In this document: positions 1 through 9,955 of the stretch, in pieces
Layout of the letters: each line of letters opens with the position of its first letter
Position numbering within the stretch: the stretch's first letter is position 1
From: Antarcticibacterium sp. 1MA-6-2
GTDB taxonomy: Bacteria; Bacteroidota; Bacteroidia; Flavobacteriales; Flavobacteriaceae
Direction of reading: 5' to 3'
Assembly (NCBI RefSeq): GCF_021535135.1
Contig: NZ_CP091036.1
Coordinates: 3,100,001-3,164,000 of the forward strand
Length of the DNA stretch: 64,000 nt
Program-made: the position numbers and the translations under genes
The notes under the pieces: generated by a model
Database searches by the model: none
The model's input: only the letters and a program-made list of their open reading frames with translations
Told to the model about the DNA's origin: nothing

Positions 1-1
1 T

Positions 2-536
2 TATGCTTTTAATTACGCTGCTAATACAGAAAATTCTGATACAGATTTTTACGATGAAAAAGCACGGCCACTGGAGAGTTTTTTCTTAAAGGCGCCGCTA
101 AATTTCAGCAGGATTTCTTCCCGATTTTCAGGAAGAAGATTTCATCCCGTGCAAAAAACCTGGAAAGCTCATAAAGGTACCGATTATGCTGCGCCTCATG
201 GAACTCCAATTTGGTCTACGGCAAACGGGGTTGTAATAGCCTCTGGTTATACAGCGGGAAATGGGAATTATGTAAAGGTTAAACACAACGACACCTATAC
301 CACACAATACCTTCATATGTCGAAAAGAAATGTGAGAGTGGGTGAAAGAGTTAAACAGGGAGATGTCATAGGATTTGTAGGAAGTACAGGTCTTGCTAGG
401 CCCTCACGTGTGTTACCGTTTTTGGGTGAGAGGAGAACAGGTGGACCCTTTCAGGCAAAATCTTCCATCGGCCGAACCAATAGTTGATAGTTTACGAGAT
501 GATTATTTTGCAGCAATAGAACTTAGTGAAGACTAG
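2..536 (+). CDS. M23 family metallopeptidase (LytM-type), C-terminal part
   Basis: The reading frame is open from base 2, so the N-terminus lies outside the window. The protein is a zinc endopeptidase of the lysostaphin/LytM fold that cuts peptidoglycan cross-links in the cell envelope. The HKGTDYAAPHGTP stretch carries the first zinc ligands (HxxxD), followed by YLHMS. After the break comes GPHVCYRFW, the flavobacterial form of the usual GPHLHYE motif, with C in place of the second H. The frame breaks at 398-401, where AGGC stands for what should read ACCGGC (LATGPH). After correction the protein runs to the TAG at 534-536. It lies 32 bases upstream of pgi on the same strand. Confidence 0.85.
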
Positions 537-568
537 ATTGGAGTCCATACCATTTAAAGAAATTTAGA

Positions 569-2200
569 ATGAAAAATATAGATCCTACTACAACAGAAAG
601 CTGGAAGAAACTCCAGGAGATATTTCAAGAGACAAAGAATTTGAAGATGAAGGATCTTTTTCAGGAAGATCCGGAGCGATCTGGTAATTTTACCATTCAA
701 TGGAAAGATTTTTATGTAGATTTCAGTAAAAACAGGATCACGGCGGAAGTTCAGCAAGCATTACTGGGATTAGCACAGGACACTGGACTTAAGGAAGCAA
801 TAGAATCTTATTATGGCGGAGAAGCTATTAACAGGACCGAAGGCTTACAGGTATTACATACTGCTTTACGGGCACCTGAAGATTCAGAAGTTTTAGTAGA
901 TGGTAAAAATGTTATTCCTGAAGTTTACGAGGCTAAAAGAAAGATCAGGGAATTTTCGCAACAAATAATAAATGGGGCGAAAAAGGGATATACAGATCAG
1001 GCTTTTACAGATGTAGTGAACATCGGGATTGGAGGATCAGATCTTGGACCCGTTATGGTGACTGAAGCACTGCAGTTTTATAAAAACCACCTTAATGTAC
1101 ATTACATTTCCAATGTAGACGGTGATCACGTTCATGAGACATTAAAAGATCTTAATCCTGAAACCACCCTTTTTGTTATTGTTTCAAAAACTTTCACAAC
1201 CCAGGAAACCTTAAGTAACGCTAACACAGCCAGAGACTGGTTTAAAAAATCTTCTCCGGCTGATGCTGTTTCAAAACATTTTGTGGCCGTATCAAGTAAT
1301 ATTTCCAAAGTAGAAGAATTTGGAATTGCTTCTGAAAATATTTTCCCAATGTGGGATTGGGTTGGCGGCCGATTTTCTCTTTGGAGTGCAGTAGGTTTAT
1401 CTATTAGCCTGGCGGTGGGATACAGCCAGTTTAATGAATTGTTAGAAGGAGCTCATCAAATGGATGTTCATTTTAAAACTGAAGATTTTGAAAAGAACAT
1501 CCCGGTGCAGCTGGCCTTACTCAGCATTTGGTATAATAATTTTTATAAAGCTGAAAGTGAAGCCGTAATTCCCTATACGCAGTACCTGCAAAAATTGCCT
1601 TCCTATCTTCAACAGGCAATTATGGAAAGCAATGGTAAAAGCGTTGACCGCAACGGGAACAAAGTTTCCTACCAAACCGGGAATATTATTTGGGGTGAGC
1701 CCGGCACTAATTCTCAGCATGCCTTTTTCCAATTGATCCATCAGGGTACCAAGCTTATTCCGGCTGATTTTATTGGGTTTAAAAAATCTCTTTATAAAGA
1801 CAGGGATCATCATCATAAGCTTATGGCTAATTATTTTGCCCAGACAGAGGCTTTATTAATGGGCAAAACTTCTAACGAGGTTCAAAAAGAACTGGAAGAA
1901 AAGAAAATGGCTTCTGAAGAATTGAATGTATTAAGACCATTCAAGGAATTTGACGGGAATAAACCCACCACTTCAATTCTAATAGACCAATTGACTCCCA
2001 CCAGTTTGGGAAAATTAATAGCCATGTATGAACACAAAATTTTTGTACAGGGAGTGATTTGGAATATTTACAGTTATGACCAATGGGGGGTAGAATTAGG
2101 GAAGCAATTAGCTTCAAAAATTCTTTCAGAAATTGATCGACTTGACGTTTCAAACCATGATAGTTCTACTAAAAATCTCTTAAAATTCTATTTAAACTAA
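569..2200 (+). CDS. pgi: Glucose-6-phosphate isomerase
   Basis: This cytoplasmic enzyme interconverts glucose 6-phosphate and fructose 6-phosphate at the top of glycolysis and gluconeogenesis. The 543-residue length fits the family. The family signatures are visible: the phosphate-binding segment NIGIGGSDLGP near residue 150, VSKTFTTQETLSNA near 212, the first PROSITE-type block WDWVGGRFSLWSAVGL near 263, and GEPGTNSQHAFFQLIHQG near 375 with the catalytic His. The C-terminal block with YDQWGVELGK lies near residue 505. The frame is uninterrupted. The ATG start is the first in the open frame and leaves a short spacer after the M23 gene. Confidence 0.97.
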   Translation: MKNIDPTTTESWKKLQEIFQETKNLKMKDLFQEDPERSGNFTIQWKDFYVDFSKNRITAEVQQALLGLAQDTGLKEAIESYYGGEAINRTEGLQVLHTALRAPEDSEVLVDGKNVIPEVYEAKRKIREFSQQIINGAKKGYTDQAFTDVVNIGIGGSDLGPVMVTEALQFYKNHLNVHYISNVDGDHVHETLKDLNPETTLFVIVSKTFTTQETLSNANTARDWFKKSSPADAVSKHFVAVSSNISKVEEFGIASENIFPMWDWVGGRFSLWSAVGLSISLAVGYSQFNELLEGAHQMDVHFKTEDFEKNIPVQLALLSIWYNNFYKAESEAVIPYTQYLQKLPSYLQQAIMESNGKSVDRNGNKVSYQTGNIIWGEPGTNSQHAFFQLIHQGTKLIPADFIGFKKSLYKDRDHHHKLMANYFAQTEALLMGKTSNEVQKELEEKKMASEELNVLRPFKEFDGNKPTTSILIDQLTPTSLGKLIAMYEHKIFVQGVIWNIYSYDQWGVELGKQLASKILSEIDRLDVSNHDSSTKNLLKFYLN

Positions 2201-2390
2201 CTATTTCGAAATAGTTAATAAACTGTTAGCTACTTACTGTTCCTTAATTTTCAGGGGGTTATTTGTTTTAATTAAATTTGTCCGGCATTAGATGTTAAAG
2301 GTCGAAACCTTAACAATTAGTTAAAGTTTTATAACCATAAAATCACTTCTTTTGCCACGAATTATAAACTCAAAACAAACAACTTTTAAA

Positions 2391-5076
2391 ATGAGGAAAT
2401 TATTAGCACTAGCAGTGTTTTTTTTAACGTCTGCTACGATTTTTGCTCAAGGAACCATTACCGGAACGGTAGTAGATTCTGACATGAATGCCCCACTACC
2501 TGGTGCAAACGTAAAGGTAGTAGGTACAAACACAGGGACCACTACCGACTTTGATGGCCGTTTTGCCCTTAGCGTTCCTAACGCAAGCGGTACGTTGGAA
2601 ATTACTTTTGTGGGATTTGAAAGAAAGACAGTAGCATATTCTGTAGCTGCAGGTCAAACTCAAAATTTAGGAAATATTGTTTTAGGCACTGATGCCGATG
2701 CTCTTTCGGAAGTTATAGTAATTGGTAGAGGAGTTATCGACGTTGCAATTGGAAGACAAACTCCTGTAGCTGTTTCAACAATAACTTCTGCTGAAATAGA
2801 AAAAAGTGCAGGAAACATGGAGTTTCCAGAGATGTTAAGATCTATGCCGTCTGTTTATGCTAATACTTCCGGAGGTGGATATGGTGACTCTGAAATGAGA
2901 GTTCGTGGATTTGACCAGAGTAATACCGCATTCCTTCTAAATGGTCAACCAATCAATGGTATGGAGGATGGAAATATGTACTGGAGTAACTGGCAGGGAG
3001 TAAGAGATATTGCCAATGCAGTACAAGTTCAGAGAGGTCTGGGAGCTTCAAAACTTGCTATTTCTTCTGTTGGAGGAACTGTTAACATCGTAACACAAAC
3101 CTATAACAACGTTGAGAGAGGATTTGTTTCTGGAGAAATTGCTAACAACAATTACTATAAGACAACTGCCTACTACACTACAGGTAAAAATGATCTTGGC
3201 TGGTCTTCCACCTATATGCTATCCAGATGGCAGGGAGATGGAAATTTCTATAAAGGAACCGCTGGAGAAGGTTTAACCTATTTCTTCTCAGTTGGATACA
3301 GACCTTCTGATGAGCACGCCTTTAACTTACTTATTACAGGAGCCCCTCAAACCCACGGTCAGGCATATCAAGGTAGTATAAATGCCGCTTTGACCCGCGG
3401 AAGAGATTACAACGAAAATTGGGGTTACTTAAACGGTAGCTTATATAATGAGCGTACAAACTTCTATCACAAACCTAGTTATCAACTTTAACTGGGACTG
3501 GAATATGAGCGATGCTTCAAGTTTATCTACTGTTGCTTATGCTTCTACTGGAACTGGAGGGGGTACAGGTCCATTAGGTAGATTTGGAAGCAAATTTAAT
3601 GATGCAGGCCAAATCAATTTTGACCAAATAGTTGCAAGTAACAGAAGCATAACTCCTACGATGGTTGTTGGGGAAGAGCTTCAAATTGGTAATAATCCTG
3701 CGGTTCAGGGAGAAAGAGGTTACATTACAAGAGCTTCTATGAACAATCACTTTTGGGTAGGTGCAGTATCAAGCTTTAACCACGAATTAAGTGAAAACCT
3801 GGAATTAAATGTTGGTGCAGATTATAGATTTTATAAGGGTGACCACTATAGACAGGTAACAAATTTCCTTGGACTTGATGGTTGGTATGAAAATGGAAAT
3901 GGTTCTATCCCTGCTGGACAAACAGTTTTCCAAAGCTTTGATGTTAGTCTTTTTGGTCCTACTTTTAACAAAGCAAGAGGAGATCAACAGATTGATTATA
4001 GTTACTCTGAGGATATTGCTTACATAGGTGGATTTGGACAGATTGAGTACAGGAATGATAGTTTCTCGACTTTTTTACAGGGAGCATTGTCAAGTCAATC
4101 TCACCAAAGGTTTGATTACTTTAATTATACTATGCCATCTGATCAGGAATCTGCTAAAATTACTAACACAGGTTACAATGTAAAAGGTGGGGCTAACTAT
4201 AATATAAGTGAAGTTCACAATGTTTTTGCTAACGCAGGTTTTTATTCCCGTCAACCTTTCCACGACAATATTTTTCTCAACTTCGAGAATGATATTAATC
4301 CTTTAACTGAAAATGAGGAAATTACGGGGATCGAAGCCGGATATGGTTATAGCACAAGATTGTTTAGCGCAAATATCAATGGATATTTTACGAAATGGGC
4401 AAACAGAACTGAAACAAGAACTACTTTCCTTGACCTGGTTGGTGAGGACGGTGTTGATGAAGAGTACTTCGCTAATTTTAACCTAATTGAACAAACTCAC
4501 TACGGTGTGGAATTGGATTTTATTTTCAGGCCAACAACTACATTATCTGTAACAGGTTTTGCTGCTGTAGGAGATTGGAAATATTCAGCAAATCCTGTGC
4601 AATCATTATTTGATTCAAGCACTTTAGATCCTGTTGAAGGTCTTTCAAATACTATTTCTTATATTGATGGGGAGAAAGTAGGTAACGCACCACAAACATC
4701 TTTTAATCTTGGAGTAGAATATGATGTTTTACCAAATCTTTCCGTAGATGCAGATTGGTATTACTATGCTGATCTTTACGCAGGTATTGATCCTATTTCT
4801 TTCACCGATCCTGAAGCATCCAATGAAATTATAAAAGTTCCTTCTTATGATCTTGTTAGACTTGGAGCTTCCTATAGTATTCCATTGCAAGGTAGAAGTT
4901 CATTAAACTTTAGGGCTAATGTAGATAATCTATTTAATGAAGTATATCTTTCGAGTCTCGCAACTAATCGACCTGTGGAAGATGGTGCAGCTACCTACAA
5001 AGGTATTAACACTGCAAACAGAGCATTTTTTGGTTACGACAGACAATGGAGCTTGAGCGTTAAGTACAACTTCTAG
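2391..5076 (+). CDS. TonB-dependent outer-membrane receptor with carboxypeptidase-like N-domain
   Basis: A large outer-membrane beta-barrel that imports a ligand using TonB energy. I chose the internal ATG at 2391 because it begins a clean signal peptide (MRKLLALAVFFLTSATIFAQ). Next comes a carboxypeptidase regulatory-like domain (GTITGTVVDSDMNAPLPGANV), then the plug (SEVIVIGRGVIDV, LRSMPSVYANTSGGGYGDSEMRVRG) and the barrel, which ends in the aromatic residue F of VKYNF. The frame breaks at 3473-3479, where ACCTAGT is read. Restoring ACCGGT gives HKPVINFNWDWN and joins both halves. The substrate is unknown: there is no SusD partner and no metal gene beside it. A strong hairpin terminator follows at 5101. 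Confidence 0.9.
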
Positions 5077-5100
5077 GAAAATCTTATATTAATAGAGAAA

Positions 5101-5126
5101 CGCCACGGGAAGCCGTGGCGTTTTTT
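5101..5126 (+). terminator. Rho-independent terminator after the TonB receptor
   Basis: A perfect stem CGCCACGG / CCGTGGCG with a GAAG tetraloop is followed directly by six T. It lies 24 bases after the receptor stop codon. Confidence 0.93.
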
Positions 5127-5162
5127 ATTGGAAAAAACTATCTTTACTAAAAATTAGTAATT

Positions 5163-5600
5163 ATGTACGAAACTGTTCTGTTTATTCATTCCTACTGGGC
5201 ATATCTGGTGCTACTTATTTTAATAATCGCTACAGTGAATTCTTTGGTAGGGTATTTTTCAAATAAAGAATATGGTGCTACAAATTTTCGAATAGCCCTC
5301 TTCACTTTAATAGTTTCACATATTCAAATACTAATAGGAATTGTTCTTTTCTTTACGGCTCCCTATTTAAGTGCGTTTGGAAAAGTTGGAATGGGTGGTG
5401 TTATGAGCGATAGTACCTTGCGCTTGTATATAATTGAACATCCACTTATGATGTTGATTGCAGTAGCACTTATAACTATAGGTTACTCCAAACATAAAAA
5501 GAAGCTTACCTCCAGGCCAAAATTTAAGATGCTGGCAATTTTCTATAGTTTAGGCCTTCTATTCGTATTATCAAGAATCCCGTGGAGCAACTGGTTCTAA
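5163..5600 (+). CDS. Small four-helix membrane protein, often annotated cytochrome b-like
   Basis: A 145-residue integral membrane protein with four hydrophobic segments (about residues 12-34, 44-66, 90-112 and 124-141). Conserved-looking features are HSYWAYLVLL near the start, SHIQILIGI in helix 2, and IEHPLMM before helix 3. Those histidines resemble the heme ligands of small cytochrome b-like proteins, and Bacteroidota homologues often carry that label. No heme-binding function can be proven from sequence alone. It stands alone between a terminator upstream and convergent genes downstream. Confidence 0.6.
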   Translation: MYETVLFIHSYWAYLVLLILIIATVNSLVGYFSNKEYGATNFRIALFTLIVSHIQILIGIVLFFTAPYLSAFGKVGMGGVMSDSTLRLYIIEHPLMMLIAVALITIGYSKHKKKLTSRPKFKMLAIFYSLGLLFVLSRIPWSNWF

Positions 5601-5615
5601 ATTAAATTTTAGGAA

Positions 5616-6314
5616 TCACCGCTTACCTTCCCATTCGGCATAGAAATGGTCAAGAAACTGTTCCATAAATCTATGACGCTCTGCGGCTAGTGTTCTCCCC
5701 GTTTTAGTATTCATCCTGTCCTTTAACAGGAGAAGTTTTTCATAAAAATGATTTATTGTGGGAGCTGTTGAAGCTTTGTATTCTTCTTTAGTCAGGGAGA
5801 GGTTTGGCTTTACTCCAGGATCATAAAGAGCTCTTCCTTTAAATCCACCGTAATTAAAGGTTCGGGCTATTCCAATTGCCCCCAAAGCATCCAGTCTGTC
5901 AGCATCCTGTATAATTTCAAGCTCTTTTGAACAGAATTCCTGCCTCTCATTTCCCCCTTTAAAAGAGACATTTTCAATAATTTTCACAACCTGATCGATT
6001 GTATATTGATCCACCCCTTGTTCAGATAAAAAATTTCTGGCCGTTTTTGGCCCCACTGTTTCATCACCATTGTGAAATTTATAGTCGGCTATGTCGTGCA
6101 GTAAAGCTCCCAGAACGACTATAAACTCATTGGCCCCTTCTTCCCTGTTAATAAGGAGAGCGTTGTTTAAAACCCGCTCAATATGAAAGTAATCGTGTCC
6201 TCCTTCAGCATCTTTGAGAGAAGCTTCTACAAAAATCTTAGTCTTTTGGATAATTTGGTCCTGTGTCAACGGGGAGTGGTTTGGACTGGTGCCAATGGGA
6301 AAACGATTTGTCAT
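5616..6314 (-). CDS. HD domain metal-dependent phosphohydrolase
   Basis: A cytoplasmic HD-superfamily protein of 232 residues (YedJ/YpgQ-like layout). The metal ligands are visible in order: H in DYFHIERVL near residue 42, HD in GALLHDIADYKF near 73, and D in IQDADRLDALGAIGIART near 137. The family hydrolyses phosphomonoester or nucleotide substrates. The substrate here is not evident. It starts two bases after the stop of the upstream acyltransferase gene on the same strand, so the two are probably cotranscribed. Confidence 0.85.
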   Translation of the reverse strand: MTNRFPIGTSPNHSPLTQDQIIQKTKIFVEASLKDAEGGHDYFHIERVLNNALLINREEGANEFIVVLGALLHDIADYKFHNGDETVGPKTARNFLSEQGVDQYTIDQVVKIIENVSFKGGNERQEFCSKELEIIQDADRLDALGAIGIARTFNYGGFKGRALYDPGVKPNLSLTKEEYKASTAPTINHFYEKLLLLKDRMNTKTGRTLAAERHRFMEQFLDHFYAEWEGKR

Positions 6315-6316
6315 TT

Positions 6317-7048
6317 TTATTTAATATCTTTTATAATGGTGCGCTCTACAAGGGCAATAAGCGCTTCGGGTTCCTGGGAGTTGACCGGGATAGGTTCGTG
6401 AACTTTCAGTTTAACGTGAACCCCCATCCCCAGGGGAAAACTTCCATATTTAAATAATTTCCAGGAGTTGTTTACTGTTATAGGAACTACTAAAGCATCG
6501 GGTAACTTTTTGAAGAGGACCTGTAACCCTGTAACGGCAAATTTCTTGGGTTGCCCCGTCCTGCTACGGGTTCCTTCAGGGAATATTACGGCAGATCTAT
6601 TTGTTTCCTTTAAATAAGCCGCAAATTTTGAAATAGTTACTACCGCCTGCCTTGGATTCTTTCGATCTATTAATGCAGAACCTCCATGTCTCAAATTGAA
6701 TGAAATTCCCGGAATCCCTTTTCCCAGTTCTTTTTTACTCACAAACTTAGGATGTTGCTTGCGCAAATACCAAATAATAGGAGGAATGTCATATATTCCC
6801 TGATGGTTAGCAACAAAAATGCAGGTCCTGTTAACAGGAATATTAAAAGCATTATCTATACTAAACCGGGTGCCCATTATATTTAAGCAACGCATGAGCA
6901 CAAGGTTAAAAATATCAACCGATTTTTTGTGCGCCTGGTACCCGCCTAGCTTAAGACATAGCCACTGTATTACGTGAAAAACAATAAGTGAGAGAAAAAA
7001 GAAAAAATAGCAAATGACCGATAAGGGGTAGGAAAGGATCTTTTTCAT
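6317..7048 (-). CDS. 1-acyl-sn-glycerol-3-phosphate acyltransferase family protein
   Basis: A membrane-bound acyltransferase of the PlsC/LPLAT family that adds the second acyl chain in phospholipid synthesis. It is 243 residues long with a hydrophobic N-terminus (YPLSVICYFFFFLSLIVF). The catalytic HX4D motif is present as VANHQGIYD near residue 80. The second acceptor-binding motif is FPEGTRSR near residue 155, and VVPITVNNSW lies further on. It is the first gene of a minus-strand pair with the HD hydrolase. Confidence 0.88.
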   Translation of the reverse strand: MKKILSYPLSVICYFFFFLSLIVFHVIQWLCLKLGGYQAHKKSVDIFNLVLMRCLNIMGTRFSIDNAFNIPVNRTCIFVANHQGIYDIPPIIWYLRKQHPKFVSKKELGKGIPGISFNLRHGGSALIDRKNPRQAVVTISKFAAYLKETNRSAVIFPEGTRSRTGQPKKFAVTGLQVLFKKLPDALVVPITVNNSWKLFKYGSFPLGMGVHVKLKVHEPIPVNSQEPEALIALVERTIIKDIK

Positions 7049-7089
7049 TGTACCGTTTGACTACAGCAAAAATAGACTTTTTTAAAAAA

Positions 7090-7485
7090 TTACTTTATCC
7101 TTATACAGTTTCCGTTTTCACAGCCTAATTCAGCAGGTTCCGGAGGTAAGCTGCAATCGCTCATTACCTGGTTTTGTTCATTATAAGCTATTTCCATTTT
7201 AGTGTAGCGATTCACCATTTCCTGCAGCTTTTCGTTGTCAACTTTTGTGGAGAATACAAGGTAACCTTGAGGTCCTCCGCACGCTTTTCTTCCGTAAGGA
7301 ATAAAAGAACACTGTTCACTTCCGGTACAGCTGCCCTGGGCTATATATTTCTCAATTTCTGAAAATTGCTGCTCCAGTTGAGCTTGTGTAATATTCTCAT
7401 TTTTAAATTCTTCAGGATGATCTCCCAGGTTTTCACAACTGGCAACGGCAATTGTAAGGAAAAAGAAGTATAAAATAATCTTCAT
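7090..7485 (-). CDS. Small Cys-containing lipoprotein of unknown function
   Basis: A 131-residue protein with a lipoprotein signal ending in VASC, so it is probably anchored in the outer or inner membrane. The mature part has six further cysteines (GSCTGSEQCSF, KACGGPQGY, SDCSLPP, GCENGNC), which suggests disulfide bonding in the periplasm. I do not recognise a named enzyme family. The ACGGPQGYLVFS core looks like a small conserved domain seen in Bacteroidota lipoproteins. Confidence 0.65.
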   Translation of the reverse strand: MKIILYFFFLTIAVASCENLGDHPEEFKNENITQAQLEQQFSEIEKYIAQGSCTGSEQCSFIPYGRKACGGPQGYLVFSTKVDNEKLQEMVNRYTKMEIAYNEQNQVMSDCSLPPEPAELGCENGNCIRIK

Positions 7486-7584
7486 AGTAAATTAATACAG
7501 AAGGTGAAAATACAAAAACTCCCCTTTAAAATACAAAAACCGACCACATGTGTGGCTTACTGTATTTAATAGGTTTAGTTGAAA

Positions 7585-7996
7585 TTAACAAAACTCATTG
7601 TATGCACTCACAAGATTTTCTGCAATCATTTGTGCAGGACGTCCTTCTATGTGATGACGCTCAAGCATATGAACTAATTCGCCATCCTTAAAAAGAGCCA
7701 TTGAAGGAGAAGATGGAGGAAACGGTACCATAAAACCTCTGGCTTTATCTGTTGCTTCTCTGTCTACACCCGCAAAAACTGTTACAAGATTATCGGGCGT
7801 TTTTGCATTTTGCAGGGACATCCTGGCTCCCGGACGTGCGTTTGCAGCCGCGCAACCACATACTGAATTTACCACTACCAGGGTAGTTCCCTGTCTTTGC
7901 ATTGCGGCCTCAACTTCAGCTTCTTGTATGTAATTCTTCAAATCCTACATTCGTAAGATCTTCTCTCATTGGTTTTACTAATTCTGCTGGATACAT
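7585..7996 (-). CDS. Bacilliredoxin, BrxA/BrxB (YphP/YqiW) family
   Basis: A thioredoxin-fold protein that removes bacillithiol from mixed disulfides in Firmicutes. The Bacteroidota homologues carry the same CGC active site, seen here as [14 protein letters not shown]. It is about 136 residues long. The conserved N-terminus ([21 protein letters not shown]) is in a different frame from the rest, so the true start is 7996 and the frame breaks near 7923-7927 (ACAAG on the minus strand). The break can be explained by a miscalled ACCGGTG giving [12 protein letters not shown], but this is one of the less certain reconstructions. [17 protein letters not shown] near the C-terminus is typical of the family. 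Confidence 0.88.
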
Positions 7997-8132
7997 ATAT
8001 CGAATATTTTATTAAAAGTTTAAAACGTAAAGATACAGAATTTACTTCGGAATGAGATATCTCATCTAACTATAGGGACATAGCCAGAGCCTATTAAACC
8101 TGCAGTATTCATCATATTATAAAGCGACAATT

Positions 8133-8531
8133 CTACTGTTCTTTCTTTTCATTATTTTCCGCTGCCTCTGCTATTCTCTCTGCCTGGATAACAAGGTCTA
8201 CTATTTGGGGTTGTGTAAGAATATCAGTCATGTCTGCACGTTCTTCTTCCTGCAATACGATCAATCTTTCTTTTTTCGCTGCTTCATTCATTTTTGAATT
8301 CAGCAGGTCTTTTCTTCTCATTGTAAATTCAATAATTTTCTTTTCCATCAGGATTTCCTGTTTGCTCGTTAAGCCCAATTCCCTCGCCCACATTTCAGTA
8401 GTTTCAGCTGCCCGTTCCTCAATTTCGGGATCGGGGTCCCCCTGGATAATACTTTGTGAAAAAGACATCGTACTTGTAAAAAATGCCAGGACGAAGATTA
8501 ACAAAATGTATAATTTATTACTTGTTTTCAT
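8133..8531 (-). CDS. Periplasmic helical protein, Spy/CpxP-like layout, hypothetical
   Basis: A 132-residue exported protein with a signal peptide ending at SFSQ. The mature part is almost all helix-forming and charged. It has an LTSKQEILM segment near residue 55 and ILTQPQIVDL near 103, spaced like the LTxxQ repeats of Spy/CpxP-type periplasmic chaperones. The assignment to that family is an inference from layout only. It is transcribed away from the DjlA-like gene next to it. Confidence 0.55.
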   Translation of the reverse strand: MKTSNKLYILLIFVLAFFTSTMSFSQSIIQGDPDPEIEERAAETTEMWARELGLTSKQEILMEKKIIEFTMRRKDLLNSKMNEAAKKERLIVLQEEERADMTDILTQPQIVDLVIQAERIAEAAENNEKKEQ

Positions 8532-8662
8532 AATACCGGATTTTCCTAAATTTAAGGATTACAAGTTTATTTCCCGGTTAAAGACTGGTTAAAATTCTAA
8601 CAATACTCCTATTTTAGACTGTTTTGACTCGTGCAGATAAGCTAAATAAGAACTCCAAATGC

Positions 8663-8670
8663 TATCTTTG
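8663..8670 (+). promoter_or_regulatory. Putative Bacteroidota -7 promoter element
   Basis: TATCTTTG matches the TAnnTTTG consensus and lies 25 bases before the start codon of the DjlA-like gene. No good -33 TTG is visible at the expected distance. Confidence 0.5.
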
Positions 8671-8695
8671 CAATTAATAATTTCAAAGCAGATAC

Positions 8696-9427
8696 ATGTT
8701 CAAATGGATACTGGCCGTTATTGGCTTTATGTTTTACAGGTATGCGGGAGCTATTCTCGGTTTTATTTTAGGTACAGTAATAGATAACTGGTCCCGGTCG
8801 TCAGGGACTTATAAAAATGTGTTTTCGGGAGAAGCACAAACGGTATCTCCCGGTGATTTTGAGCTGAATCTATTATCCTTATGTTCCATTGTCATTAAAG
8901 CTGATGGTAAGGTTTCACAAACTGAACTTGATTATGTGAGGACATATTTCGTTCAGGCCTACGGAAAGGAGCGGGCAAATGCCACTTTTCGCACCTTTAA
9001 TGAGGTCATCAAAAGCAGAGAAGTATCAGCTCAGCGAATTGGTCTTTACTTACAACAGCGTACTCGCTATGAAGTTAGACTTCAAATCCTGCATTTTCTA
9101 TTTGGAATTGCAAAAGCAGACGGGCAGGTTTCCCAGGCTGAATTAAATCAATTACATCAAATTTCAGGATACTTAAATCTGATGAAAAGAGATTTTGAAA
9201 GCATTAAAGCAATGTTCTTCCAATCTGCCGATAATGCCTACAAGATCCTGGAAATTGAAAAATCTGCTACCGATGCCGAGGTTAAAAAAGCTTTTCGAAC
9301 AATGGCAAAAAAGTATCACCCGGACAAGCTGCAGCATATGGATGAAGCTTACCAAAAAGGAGCTGAAGAAAAGTTCAGAAAAGTACAGGAAGCATATGAG
9401 CATATTCTAAAGGAAAGAGGAATTTAA
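8696..9427 (+). CDS. DjlA-like co-chaperone: TerB domain plus C-terminal J domain
   Basis: The 243-residue protein begins with a hydrophobic membrane segment (WILAVIGFMFYRYAGAILGF) that ends in a glycine-rich region, as in DjlA. Residues about 55-165 form a TerB-like helical domain (LCSIVIKADGKVSQTELDYV, FGIAKADGQVSQAELNQL, an internal pseudo-repeat). Residues about 175-243 are a J domain with the HPD motif in KYHPDKLQ. J proteins stimulate the ATPase of DnaK. The membrane anchor suggests action at the cytoplasmic face of the inner membrane. The gene stands alone. Confidence 0.9.
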   Translation: MFKWILAVIGFMFYRYAGAILGFILGTVIDNWSRSSGTYKNVFSGEAQTVSPGDFELNLLSLCSIVIKADGKVSQTELDYVRTYFVQAYGKERANATFRTFNEVIKSREVSAQRIGLYLQQRTRYEVRLQILHFLFGIAKADGQVSQAELNQLHQISGYLNLMKRDFESIKAMFFQSADNAYKILEIEKSATDAEVKKAFRTMAKKYHPDKLQHMDEAYQKGAEEKFRKVQEAYEHILKERGI

Positions 9428-9479
9428 AAACCCCCAATGACTTTTAACCAGGTTAATTATGAAAACCCTGAGTCAAAAA

Positions 9480-9946
9480 TTAGTCTTTGATCAATATTTT
9501 CAATTTTTCTGTAGTGAGATATTCGTAACTCTTCCTGAGAACTTTAAAGTTTTCATCAAGCACCAGAATGACGGGAAACGAAACTGGTGTATTTTTTCGG
9601 CTGGCTAACAGCAGAGGTATTTGATGGATCGCGATCCTCTTCGTTTTAACCTGTTCATTCGTAAAAATCTGCCCATCAAATTTTATATTTTCAGTGCTTT
9701 CCGCATTCATTTTGACAGCATAAAAGTGGTTATTTAGAGCGGAAATAATTTCGGGATCTTTGAATGCCTGTTTGTCCATTTTTTTACAATACACACACCA
9801 GTCAGTATAAAAGTAGATCACCACGGGTTTTTTTTCCTCTTCCAATGATTCCTCCAGTTCTTCAAAGCCCATCCAGTTGATCTCATTTTGCTGAGCACAA
9901 ACGTGAGTGAAGCTGATTAAAAAAAGAGAGCGATTAGATTTTTCAT
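9480..9946 (-). CDS. Thioredoxin-like periplasmic protein
   Basis: The conserved part carries a thioredoxin fold with YTDWCVYCKKMDKQAF (CxxC, here CVYC), FYAVKMNAE, and the cis-proline region VSFPVILVL. The N-terminal signal peptide (MKNLIALFFLISFTHVCAQ) is in a neighbouring frame. It joins if the A run at 9919-9925 has eight instead of seven A, so I place the start at 9946. The protein sits directly downstream of the metal-island TonB receptor on the same strand, so it may be cotranscribed with it. A role in reducing exported thiols or metal-binding cysteines there is an inference. Confidence 0.82.
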
Positions 9947-9955
9947 GATTTCGGT

